64,000 nucleotides of DNA from contig NC_089821.1 of assembly GCF_035046505.1 (NCBI RefSeq), positions 314,137,368-314,201,367 on the forward strand, given 5' to 3'. Below the pieces are notes generated by a model. The model made no database searches, was not told the origin of the DNA, and saw only the letters and a list, made by a program, of their open reading frames with translations. A program made the position numbers and the translations under genes. The DNA comes from Tiliqua scincoides (lineage: Eukaryota; Chordata; Lepidosauria; Squamata; Scincidae). Below, in pieces: positions 1 through 11,400 of this stretch. How positions within the stretch are numbered: the stretch's first letter is position 1; each line of letters opens with the position of its first letter.

Positions 1-2603
1 TCTCCTACAGAGTTCAGTGATTTAATCATGCGTGTAGAATACGGCAATCTCTATTGGTGGAACAGCGGGCACACTGCAACACGGTGCACCTCGCAGACAA
101 GAAAACCAATAGAAAGTGGTGCCCTTCCATACCAAGTAGTCCTAATTCAAGCTAGATTTCTTGTCTGCTTCTTGCAGGGCTCAGAAGTTCTAACAGATGC
201 AGCTCAGTGGCACACATCCTGCGGTGGGGCATGCAGGTGCTCCTGGGGCACCCAGGACATCTCCAATGAAAGTATACTTGGTGGAACAAACCTACGCAAC
301 AAAACTAAACAACCCAAACAAAACTGGGCTTAACCCAGCCACCTGACTTCTGCCTGACCCGCAGCCCAGCTTGTGTCGCTCACGTCCTCTGATTCCCACG
401 TCTGGAAGTCACAATCACTGTTCATAGAGACACCCTCAGGTAGTGTACTGTGTGGCACACAAACATCCTCTCAAGTCTAGCCAGTGATTATACTTCAGAG
501 CAGACACAATTTACTGTAGTTTTTAAAAATCACTTCTATCATCTACCTCATCACACAGTATATTATGGTAACTGTTTTAGAATGTGTGTTATGATATAGA
601 ACCATGAGAAATATTTGACTTCAGATTACTTAAAGGGTTTTTTAATTGAAAAAAATTTTATTTGCTGCAGTCTGGAGTCTTATTCTATAATCCTGAAGTA
701 ACCTTGCAGAAAAAGTGTGCATTTGTTTCAAGGAGCATTCCCCTTCCAAGGAATGACGAGTTACTCATTTGTTCTTAAGAAGCCTTTTCCAACCACTACT
801 AGCTTCCAAGCACAATGTGGTCATATGCAAGGAATTCTAGCAAGAATTCAAGCTTTCTTGTCTCTTCATTGAAGTTCTGGCATCCCAAAACATTAATTAT
901 GACCATTTGTGAATATGGCACTCTTTTCAAACTCAAGCAAAGCCTTGTCTCTGGCCACCTACTAGGATTTTAGAAGTGCTGGGAACAGAATATGGAAGTA
1001 ATACATACACAACATTGTTCTGATAAAAGCCGGTATCTGGATAAAACTGGATATGTTAAGGGTTGGTACGCTTCTCTCAAGGGGCTATCCCGCCTCTCAT
1101 TTGAAGCCTCTGCACAACAATTGCACCCCAGCTCAAATCTTGCCCTGGAAGGGAAAGGCAAGCCATGATGCCATTTTTACTCATACTGGCATTTGCACGT
1201 TAGCAGAGCTTCCGCACCAGGCATTTTGCACAAGAGTGACAGGCAAGATGTGGGCAGATGCCACCCTAAAAAAAAAAGGTTTGAGGTCACTTTTAAGGCC
1301 AAAGTGGTATTGCATGGCATGGGTTAGGCTACCCACAGTGGAGAAAACAATGACCGTTTGGATATACTATACACCAAAATGCACTTAAATCAACCATGTA
1401 TTTTTAAACAGAAGGAGAACCCAGGTGCTGGAGTTCGGCTCGACCTTTCCAGCCTCTAGGTCTCTTCTGCCATTAAATCATGTTGACAAAAAGTGTACAC
1501 ACAGATGCCCACCACAGTTGACAATTGAGAGACCAGCAACGGGCTCTTGTGAGAAAAAGAAGGCTCACGAGAATACAACCTGAAACTCACAACGCTGGAG
1601 AGTAGGCAGGGACCGGTTCTTCTCTCTCTCACAATGTCCACTCCAGGCTGTCATTCAATGAAACTGACAATAGGAGAGTAAAGTGGGGGGGCCTTTGCAT
1701 GCGCACACACGCGCGCAAACACACACAATTGGCCTGTAGAGCTCTGTGTCCGAAGCTGTGCTACTGACCACAAACTAGAGCGGTTTGAAAAGAGATCAAT
1801 TCATGAAAAACAGGTCTCCTCTCAAGGCCTAACCCTAAGGCTGGTGCCACCTCTAGACTCAGAGCTAGTCACACTCTGGACCCAGTTCCAGGGAAGGAAT
1901 GGTGGAAGAACAGGCCCTCCTTTTTTGTTTGTGGACTTCCAGAGGGGGCAGGCAAGGGCTGGTGAGCCACCGAGATGGGAAAGACCTTCTTGGGCCTGAC
2001 CCAGCCAACTCTTCTCTGCCAATAACTCTTCTCTGCCAACACCTCCTCCTTTGTGCGCTTACACTGTAAAAAGTCAACATTCTGGGTAACAACGAGAGTC
2101 TCCAGCAGGTCCAGAGGAGAGGAGGCCCCATCCCCATCTCTGCAGGCACCTGCCTCTTAGGCTCCTCATTGGGGTGGAATGACGAGGGTTCAGGCACCCC
2201 TGGACCCAGCTGACTTATCCAAAGGCCAGTTGTCCTGAGAGCCAGGGCTGCACAGGACAGGTTGTGAACACTCTGTGGTGTTACACACAGGTCCAGTATT
2301 TTACAATCACAAAAATGGCCTACTGGGCTGCTTAATCTCTTCTTCCACCTCCCCTTCCAGTCCCTGCTACTTCGAGAAGCACCCACTGGTGCTGGACAGC
2401 CCAGGGAACTCCTCAGTGTAGTGTCCTCCCTTTGTGAGCTGCCACTGCTGCTGCGTCCTCCTCCTCCAGGGCACATTTCCACCTGCAGTGGCCCTTGGAG
2501 GAAGACCAAATTGCCCTGCAACTTCTGGGAGAGACAGCTGGTCACATTGCTGCTCCTCTGCAAGGCTTTGGGAATCCCGCAGGAGACAGAAACGGCCGTA
2601 GGC
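1..2603. other. gene-poor flank, probably ZNF511 3' UTR and beyond
   Basis: Apart from the candidate poly(A) hexamer I see no conserved coding exon and no recognised transposon. A short alternating purine-pyrimidine tract (CACACGCGCG type) lies near 1700-1728. The open frames here are short or lie antisense or out of frame next to the ZNF511 last exon and look like chance. Confidence 0.5.
657..662 (-). terminator. candidate ZNF511 poly(A) signal (minus-strand AATAAA)
   Basis: A minus-strand AATAAA lies about 1.9 kb past the ZNF511 stop, with an ATTAAA close by (646-641). It is the first canonical hexamer I find downstream. A 3' UTR this long would be unusual for the gene, so it may belong to something else. 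Confidence 0.25.
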
Positions 2604-4130
2604 TCAGGTGTCCTCGTTCCGGCCTCCAAAGCCACGGGGGGCCCCTTGCCCAAAGCAAATGCTAGATGGAATTCTGGAAGACAAAACGCAGGAGTGTGCG
2701 TGTGAAAAAGCTGAAGCGGCTGTGGACAGGGACAAGGGCACAGCGATACTCAAATAAACCCCTAGGAGTGGCGAAGCGGTCAGCGCAACTGACAAAGGCT
2801 GAGTTGCGGGTCAAGACTTCTGGGTTCAAACCCAGCCTGGGCCTCAAGGGAGGCTGCTCCCCCTGCTCCAACACGGGCAGGACGCTCATCCGCTGTTTGC
2901 CGAGCCGCCTCACAGGCAGCACCTGCGACAACAGAGGCGGAAGAGCGGCACCCTCAGCAAACAAGGCACGAGCACAAGAAGCAAGCCAGAAAGGGAGGTG
3001 GGGACCACGCTTGCCAGGGGGGTCAAAGGCCTCACCTGGCTCTGTAGAGCCACCTCGGGCCGCTCGTGGGCACGGCCCCTGTCACGGGCTGGCCAGGGTC
3101 CTCCGTGGGCCTCTCCGCAGAGCTGGTTTCCATGGCCTCTCCGGGCCCCTGCTCAGAGGCCTCCGTGGGCACGTCCACCTGCACAGCACCCTCCCTCGGC
3201 GGTGACCTTCTGGGCTCCGTGCAGCTGCGGAAACACCAGCGCTGCTGCCTCGGACTTCTGCTCCGGCCCAAGGGCCGCCCCCAGCCTCTGCCCTTCGGCG
3301 GCCGCTCCGGCCTCCTCTCAGCCCCGAAACGCCCAGCTCTCAGCCTGCCCCCGCACAGGGCGATTGGGAGAACCTCCCGGAGCGTGGCCGCCGGCCTTCT
3401 GCCAGCACAGAGTCAGCCTCCCCCCCAGGCACAGACCGCAGCCCTCCTGCCTACCTCCGAGGATCCCTCGAGGGCCGGTCGAGGCAGAAGTCGGGCGGGT
3501 AGCGGTGGGCTCCGACCAGGTGGGCTCTGCGCTCCCCGCAGCTCCGGAACCTCTCTGGGCAGCTCTCCAGCAGGCACTGGTACTGGGGGGGGGGTTCGGC
3601 CTCAGCAGAGGAGAGGGCGGGGCCCCGGCCCCCCCCTCGTGTCCCGGCCCCCCGCGGCCAGGTCCCCCTCCCGGCCAGGGGTCCCGCCCCACTCACCGCG
3701 GGCGCCCTGCGGGCGGCGAGGGCGAAGAGGGCGTCCGGGTGGCGCTCCTGCAGGTGCAGGGCCAGCAGGTGGGCGGAGGGCAGGGCGCGCCCGCAGGCGG
3801 CGCAGGCGGCGCGGTGCCGCGCCTGGTAGTGCTGCTCGTAGCCGCGGAGCGAGGCGAAGGTCTGGGCGCAGCCGGGCGCCTGGCAGCGGACCGCGTCCGG
3901 GGGGGCCGAGCCGGGCGCGCGCGGGGGCTCCTGCTCCTGGTCCGGCTCCCGCAGCGCGCGCAGCTGGAGGTGCCGCTGGACGTCGCCCTCCTGCGGGGGA
4001 GAGCGGTGAGGGCGGGGCCGGCGCGGGGCGGGGCCGGCGGGCGGGCGGGGGCGGGGCCTCCTACCTCGAAGAAGCGGTGCTGCGCCGGGAAGCGGAGGCG
4101 CGCGGGGCGGAAGCGGAAGGGCGGCGCCAT
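2604..4130 (-). CDS. ZNF511: ZNF511, C2H2 zinc-finger protein (5 coding exons)
   Basis: Coding exons, 5' to 3' on the minus strand: 4130-4065, 3990-3697, 3582-3455, 3224-3036, 2673-2604. All introns are GT-AG, phases agree, and the joined product is 248 aa (human about 252, from memory). Exon 1 encodes the N-terminal APPFRF block. Exon 2 holds two C2H2 fingers: C-x4-C-x12-H-x4-H (CQAPGC...HYQARH) and C-x2-C-x12-H-x4-H. Exon 3 holds a third, C-x4-C-x12-H-x4-H (CLLESC...HLVGAH). The C-terminus has the family-typical IPSSICFGQGAPRGF. Finger linkers and His spacing differ from the KRAB type. The family is a nuclear, poorly characterised putative regulator; DNA binding is inferred. ATG 4130 is the first start in its frame. 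The human protein has about 25 more N-terminal residues, so an upstream start inside the shared promoter is possible but I see no ATG for it. It shares a CpG promoter with TUBGCP2. The stop is TGA at 2606-2604. Confidence 0.93.
2764..2845 (+). repeat. tRNA-like SINE head in ZNF511 intron 4
   Basis: GTGGCGAAGCGGTCAG resembles a pol III A box and GGGTTCAAACCCAG a B box, about 60 nt apart. The T-stem CTGGG/CCCAG pairs but its loop has 6 instead of 7 nt. That suggests a decayed tRNA-derived SINE rather than a working tRNA. The element is opposite in strand to the gene. Confidence 0.35.
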
Positions 4131-5450
4131 CGCCCGCGGGCTCGGGGTGCCGGCGCGGGCCTGGCGGCGGCGGGATGAGCGAGTTCCGGCTGCACCACGA
4201 CGTGAGCGAGCTGCTGGGCCTGCTGCGGGGCGGCGCGGACGGCGCCGAGGCCTACCTGGAGCAGCTGCAGCGCAACCGCCAGGCGCACGTCACCAGCGCC
4301 GCCGCCGCGCTGGGCGCCAAGGTACGGGGGCGGGGCGCCAGGGCGGGGAAGGCTGGGGGCGGGGCGCCAAGGCTGGGGGCCCCGCCTCCGCCTCCGCCTC
4401 CGCCTGAGCAGCGCCCCCCCCGCAGGTGAAGCTGGCGGGGCAGGCGCGGCGGCCCGAGGAGTTCCTGCGCCGCTACGAGGAGCTGCGCGCCAAGAACACG
4501 CGCCACCTGGACGGCCTCGTCTACCTGCTCGCCAAGCTCGCCGAGGACCGCGAGGTGGGCGGGGCGGGGTGGAGGTGGGCGGAGCCGTCCGGAGGCGGGG
4601 CCTGCCTGCCGGCCCGCCTGACTCTCTCTCCCTCCCTCTCTCGCAGACCCTGCAGAGCCTGCAGCAGAACGCCCGCGAGCGGGCGGAGCGGGCGGCGGGC
4701 GGGGCCGTCGGGGGCGCGCCCGCCCCTCCCCGCAGCCCCCCCGCCGCCCCCAAGATGACGGTGCAGGAGCTGGAAGAGCTGCGCAGGCAGCTGGGCTCGG
4801 TCGCCACCGGCTCGGGCGCGCCGCAGGTACCCGCCCCGCCCGCTGCAGCCCCCCGCCCTGGACACGCGCAGCCCCAGGCGCTCTGCAGGCCGCCCTGCTC
4901 AGAGAAGCAGCCTGGGGTGGGGCTGGGCGCCGCCCTCTCGGAGGCGCCCAGCCCGGCAGCCTGCTGCCCTCGGGTGCGCAGCCCTGCGGAGCGCCCGGCC
5001 CTCGGCCTCGCCCCAGTTAGGGTGGGCCGCGGCCTCTCGCCCTCACCGGCCAGCCTCTCTCCTCCGTTCTGCGGCAGCCCCCTGAGGCGGTGCGGAAGAC
5101 GCTCCGGGAGAAGCACAGCAGGAAGAGCGCCGGCCGGCCCGCCCCGTCCTTCCCCGCCTGGGTGTATGAGAGACCCGCCCTGATCGGGGACTTCCTCGCA
5201 GGCTCCGGCTGCAGCACGGACAGCGCCGCCCCCATAGGTGGGTCTCGGAGCCCCGGCTGGATGCGGGCGATGGCAGCCGTTCTGCGCTGGGGCCTTGTCG
5301 GGCAGCCGGCTGCGCGCCTGACACTGGCGCTGCTTGGAGGGCCGCTGTCCTGGAAGCCGCTGCAGTTGCTGTCCTCAGCCGCCAGCTTGCACAGAGGGCG
5401 CGGCGGGGAGTAGCATGTCTCCTTTCCAGACTGCCTCCTGCTTGTAGTTC
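3000..5450. promoter_or_regulatory. CpG-island bidirectional promoter of ZNF511/TUBGCP2
   Basis: This interval is very G+C- and CpG-rich compared with the AT-rich flanks. The divergent start codons (minus ATG at 4130, plus ATG at 4175) leave only 44 bp, 4131-4174. No TATA box is visible there. This fits a TATA-less housekeeping promoter with dispersed starts; the 5' UTRs must be very short or overlap the partner's first exon. The exact transcription start sites cannot be read from sequence. Confidence 0.75.
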
Positions 5451-8400
5451 TGCCCTGGGCCCGGGCAGCTCATAAGGACTGTTGGGCGGTTATCTCCAAG
5501 GTAACTCGTGCACCTTTTTTTCTCCCTGTCCCCCCTCAGGGTCGCTGCCGCTGGCGTCTCAGGAATCTGCAGTTGTGGAGGATTTGCTCTACGCCCTGAT
5601 TGGGGTGGATGGCAGATACATTGCTGCCCAGCCGCTTGTTGGCAGAGAGAACCGAGCCTTCCTGGTGGATCCTAATCTGGATGTGTCGGTCAAAGAGCTG
5701 GTCACACGGATTCTTCCTGTTGCTGCCAGTTACTCTGTAGTGACCAGGTCTCTGCCCTGACTGCAGTTTCATAGAGGGAGGGGCTGTGTGGGCTGAGGGG
5801 GGCTGCATGTGGCTGTGGCAAGTCAGGGCCTCTAGAGAAGCATTATCAGCCTTGCTGTTTGTGGCTTGGTAGCAGCCTCCTTCCTTGCTGTTGAGTGGCC
5901 AACAAGCACAGCTTCTGTGGGACTCCCTGGTCACTCTCCCTGGTCGCTCTGGTTGTGGTGTCCCCCTTTCCCCTTGGAATTGTGTGATTGAGTAGCCTGA
6001 AGCCGCCACCTTCTTCTCTTTCCTCTTGCTGTGTTTCTGGGGCTGGAACCAGCTCTCTAGTCCAGTGTCTGACTGCTTCACAGGTTCATTGAGGAGAAGT
6101 CTTCCTTTGAGTATGGGCAAGTGAATCACGCGCTGGCTGCAGCCATGAGAACCCTTGTGAAGGAGTACATGATCCTGATCACCCAGCTGGAGCACCTCCA
6201 ACGCCAAGGCCTCTTGTCCCTGCAGAAGCTGTGGTTCTACATCCAGCCCACCATGCGGACCATGGAGATCCTGGCCTCGCTTGGTGAGAAGGAGCTCACA
6301 AGGGAGAGAGTGTGTGTGTGTTTTCCATCTCTAGCCTTCTCTGCCTGCCCCTTTCGTTGCTACCTGCTGGTCTAAACATGGTGGTTTGATGCACCTCCTG
6401 GCCAGGTTCTCTTTTGTGTCACTCTTGTAAGTCGGATCTTCAGTTTCACTGTGAGGTGAGGCCAGGTTCACAGTTCAGATTGGTTGGAGCTAACCAGTAG
6501 CCACACGTGCCCCTGTGCAGTTGGGTGGGTTTGTGGTTATGTCTCCATATGAGGTTCCTGGTTGATTAGTCTTTGAAGGAGCCTTAATTATAAAAAAAAA
6601 AAAAAGCCTTGCAGGAGTGAAATGAACCTTCATTGTGTGGCTTGCTTGTCTTGGAGTTGGAACAGCTGAGGAAGCGTATCTCCTGCATGGTTCCTGTTTG
6701 AAGGAGTGGGACTCCTGAGGCTTCAGCCGGGGGTGGGGAATGAATGGCATCAGAGTATGCCCTGGTGAACTTCTCCAAAGCTTGTCTTCTGCTCCAGCTT
6801 CTTCGGTAGACAAAGGCGAATGTCTGGGGGGTTCCACCCTCAGTCTGCTCCACGACAAGACGTTCAACTACACGGGGGACAGCCAAGCCCAGGAGCTGTG
6901 TCTGTACCTGACCAAGGCCGCCAGCGTCCCTTACTTCGAAATCCTGGAGAGGTGGATCTATAGGGGAATTATCAACGATCCGTACAGGTACGCTGAGGAG
7001 CTCCGCTTTATTCTGCATATTAACTGCAAGGAGGAAGAAGAATCTCTCTGGGAAGGTTTGTTTCTGGGGCCTCGCTGAATTGCTGAGCATCCTGGCGAGC
7101 CTCCCCCCTCTGTCGTGCAGCCTTCCCTTTCCCATATCTCTCTCCATATATCCCCGGAACTCCACAGTGAATTCATGGTGGAAGAACACGAGCTGCAGAA
7201 GGAAAAGATCCAGGAAGATTATAATGATAAATACTGGGATCAGAGATACACCATCGTTCAGCAACAGATTCCCTCCTTTCTCCAGAAGATTGCTGACAAA
7301 ATACTGAGCACAGGTAAGAGGGTCTGAGTGGAACACCACTAGCATCAGAAAAGAGCATGACTGATAAAACTCGGGATGGGCTCTTGGCGGTGATCATACT
7401 GGATGCAGGGCTGGGCAGCCCTTGTGGCTGGAGGATCAGAATGGAGGCAACTTGTTCTGACCAGCATCAGAATTTGGATTCCAGCTTTGTGAAGACTGTC
7501 CTGTGTTCTGGTCCTCTTTGAGCCCACGGCATTCACTGTCTGCTTGTTCTGTGGCTGCAGCTCTTTTGTCATTGAATGAGCTAGGAAGAAAAACAGGAAG
7601 GTTTTCCTTTATGTGCTCTTTCCCCCCTTCTCTTCTGGACAACGCAAGACAAAGGTGTGGTGACACTGGGTGATTAGTAAGCCCTCGTGTTGCTCTTCTA
7701 TGCACATGCACTGGTCTTACTATGTTACGTGCGTGTGTGCTCATGACAGAAGGGTCTGAGGACTGAATTGTTAGTTGTGGGTGGGGAGCAGTTCAAGGGA
7801 TGGACCAGAGGCTCTTGTGGGCCAGACCTGGCCACGAGATTTGGACCCGGTGAAGGAGGACCTGGTGGTGATGTGGAGTCTGTGTTATTGCTGTGCCCAG
7901 AGTTCTTTTCAGGCTTATCCCTGCCTTGCTGTTGTTCCCTTCCCTTCCTTCCTTTAGGGAAGTATTTGAACGTTGTCCGGGAGTGTGGTCGTGATGTCAC
8001 CTGTCCTGTGGCAAAGGAGGTTATCTATACCTTGAAGGAGCGGGAATACGTGGAGCAAATAGAAAAGGCCTATAACTACGCTAGTAAAGTGTTGCTTGAT
8101 TTTCTCATGGAAGAAAAGGAACTGGTGGCCCGTTTGAGGTTGGCTTTGCTCAGGGGGATCCCGGCTTGAGGGGGGGGGGGCTGGCTGCCTTTGTGACATG
8201 CAACTCTGTGGCATTAAAGGGACTTCTGACAGCTGAGAAGCTGCACCCTGCTGGGTGTGTGAGATGCTGGTGCCCTCATCTAGGTCATCTTCCCTTCAGG
8301 CTTGCTTGCATTGAAGCGGCAGGAGGCAGAAGCTGGACTGCAAGTCGGGAGCTCTGCAGCTCCAAGTGCCTTGCTTGCCCTTTCGAGCCTGGGTGTATTG

Positions 8401-11400
8401 ACACAGGAAGAGCTTGGCACAGCCACTTCCCTGCTTGCCAAGAGCGACCGAGGGGCCTGAGCTGTGGAGTGAGGACTTCCTAGGTCCTAATCTAATCATC
8501 GCTGCCATGCATTCCCCCATGGTGGCCTCTTGGCCTCTGTTTCCCCCAGCATCAAGAGGGGGCAAATACAGATAGAGTCCTTACAAGAGTGACGTTGAGG
8601 CAAGACACACGAAAGTGCAGTGTCCGCGCAAAGGGCCTGATTGGTCCCATACGCCTGAGCGTTCAAGAGGCATGTACTGCAAGGCGATTCTTCCTTTCGA
8701 ACAGACATCCTTCAAGCTGAAGCTGACAAATGCCTTGCAGTAGATATTGTTCTGCAGGCTTGAGCAGCAAGGTGGTACTCTCCTTCGTTGAGCTCTGGCG
8801 CTTTCCCACCTAACATTTCAAGAGGGAGGGTGGTAGCTCAGTGGCAGAGCCACCAAGGAGAGCCCCCCAGTTGGCAGTGGCAGAAGTGAGCTGGGTGGAC
8901 AAAGGGCTGCGTGGACAGAAGGCTGCTTTCTGCCTGCGTGCCTGCCTCGCTGCTGCAGCAGCCTTATGGATGCTGTTTTGGCTCACAGGTCAATCAAGCA
9001 TTACTTCCTCATGGATCAGGGTGACTTCTACGTCCACTTCATGGACCTGACGGAAGAGGAACTGAAGAAGCCAGTAGACGACATCATTCCCACCAGGCTG
9101 GAAGCATTGCTAGAGCTGGCGCTGCGAATGAGCACAGCGAACACCGACCCATTCAAGGATGACTTAAAGGTGAGAGCCCTTCTGGGCAGACGTGGGCGCA
9201 AGGTACTCTTGAGAAATCCAGCAAGACCTGGCCGCCTCCTGCTGGAGGCCACCAGTGCTTGGCCCTTTAAACCTGCTTTGTAGCAATTGATAGGTGTGTG
9301 GTCATGGTGGTGGCGTGACAGTTGTTGGGGTCTGCAGCCTCCCATGCATGTCCTCTGCGCCCCCCCCTTTTGGCTGCAGTGGCAGAAGTATCCCCCTCTG
9401 CTGGCGAGAAACTGTTGAACCCAGTGCTGTGAGACAGGAGCCAAAACTCCAAAGGGTGTGTGAGAAGACTCCTGTGTCAGCAGCAGGAACTGTGTCTGGG
9501 CTAAAGCCGTGGCTGCAGCTGCTGAGCTTTCAGAAGTGGGAGGTTTTTCTCTGCAAAGGCTGAGCACCAGAAAGGAGTCGTGGCACCCCTGCCACTCTGG
9601 CCTCCCAGTTTTCTCACTGCTGCAGAGAGTCTGAGCCGGGCCCTTCCCAAAGACCTTCACAGGCTGGGTGGGGAATAATTGGAAGGGGACAGAGCTCTGC
9701 CTGGCTCTAGCCAGAGGTCCAGTGGTGGTGGGGTGAATCCATCCCAGCCGGTTACGTTTTGATCTGCGGGGGGAAGGATGACTCTGCCAAGGAAGGGCAC
9801 TTGGCAGCCCGCTTGCTCTCCTTGCAGATTGATCTGATGCCTCACGACCTGATCACTCAGCTCTTGCGGGTCCTGGCCATTGAAACAAAGCAGGAAAAGG
9901 CCATCATCAGCGCAGATCCAACAGAACTCTCCCTCAGTGGCCTGGAAGCGTTTTCCTTCGATTACATTGTGAAGTGGCCCCTGTCGCTGATCATCAACAG
10001 GTAATGATGGTGTTCCGGTTCTGGCTGTACCAGAATGACCATCATTTTGTAGTGGTCCAGAAGGAGACCTCACCTGCTCTAGGCTGTTTCAAAGCTCTCT
10101 CTGGGTAAGGTGGCCAGGCGGCTTTTGGCATACGGGCCGCTGGAACTGCAGGCGGGAGGCTGGAGCACCTTCCAGGCAGCCATGGTCCAGCTGTCGGGGC
10201 ACTGTGAAAACCGGCCCCTTGCTCTGTATGCCGCACTTGCAGGAAGGCCTTAACGCGCTACCAGATGCTCTTCAGGCACCTGTTCTACTGCAAGCACGTG
10301 GAGCGGCAGTTGTGCAATGTCTGGATCAGCAGCAAGGCGGCCAAGCAGTACTCCCTCCACTCCTCCAAATGGTGAGGGGGCTTGGTGGGGTGGGAGACCC
10401 CCCTCGTGTTCCCCAGATGTGTTCCCAGGGGAACCTGCACAGTGTGCCCAGGGCCTGGTGGGGGGGATGCCTGAAGGAGGGTCACATAGCGTTGGTGCTC
10501 CCAGAATTGCCCCGCAGTGCTGTGTCGTTTCTGCAGGTGGGGCAGGGAGGTGCCTCGGCTGCAGTGGAGCTCTGCAGCTGTGCCGGCACAACAGGAGCTC
10601 CAGCACTGCTTGCCCCTTGGTGGCCGCTGCCCACAGCAGCGAGACCGTGCCTTGTACTCTGCCCTGTTGCTCACTTCCTGCCTCTCCCTCAGGTTTGCTG
10701 GTGCTTTCACTCTGCGCCAGAGAATGCTCAACTTTGTGCAGAACATCCAGTACTACATGATGTTTGAAGTGATGGAACCCACCTGGCACATCCTGGAGAA
10801 GAATCTTAAGTTGGTAAGTGTGGAGCAAGCAGGTCTGAGGGAAGGATGAGGCTGTGATCCTGCTAGTCCAGGCAGGCAGCTGGGGGGGGGGGCTTCTCTG
10901 CCATCAGAGAAGGCCAAGAGTGTTTGATGTTCATTGCCTGAGAAGCAAAATGGATTTGTCTCAATGCTCCTGCCTCTGCCTGAGTCTTGAGAGCCCAGCA
11001 CGGTCCTTTTCCCCTGACTGCCCAGACAGCCTCACTGACCTGCAGGCATGAGCGTCTCTGCAAGCGGGGCAGGCCTCTGCAGTGTTTCACAGGTTCTGAA
11101 GTGTGGACCCGGGTCCTCTGTAGGCACCAAGCCCCTTTTGGTCACTTTTCCTGTTTCTTCAGAAGAGGAAAGCAAGGAGAGCAAAGAACTTTTCCTCCTC
11201 TTGCAGTGCTGCGACTGGGGTGGGGGGGTCATTCATGGAAACCAGGAGGTCTCCTTCACATCGCGTGCAGTCGGTCTGCAGTTTTTGCCACAGAACGTAA
11301 GGATGGTGAGGAGAGGTGAAGTCCAGTCTGTCAGTGGCTGTGTGCAGCCTCTGGTTCCAGTGGCGCTCGGGTCCTGAGCCTCGGTTGCAGCAGGGCTCTG

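Noticed and set aside
1865-2653. 262-codon minus-strand open frame overlapping the ZNF511 last exon
   Set aside because: It is out of frame with the ZNF511 exon, has no recognisable domain, and lies in its probable 3' UTR. Treated as chance.
2764-2845. Functional tRNA gene
   Set aside because: The T-loop is one base short and no acceptor stem pairs; more likely a SINE remnant.
2998-4407. Long GC-rich open frames on both strands in the first CpG island
   Set aside because: Arg/Gly/Ala/Pro-rich frames arise from lack of stop codons in CpG islands. The spliced ZNF511 and TUBGCP2 exons explain the region.
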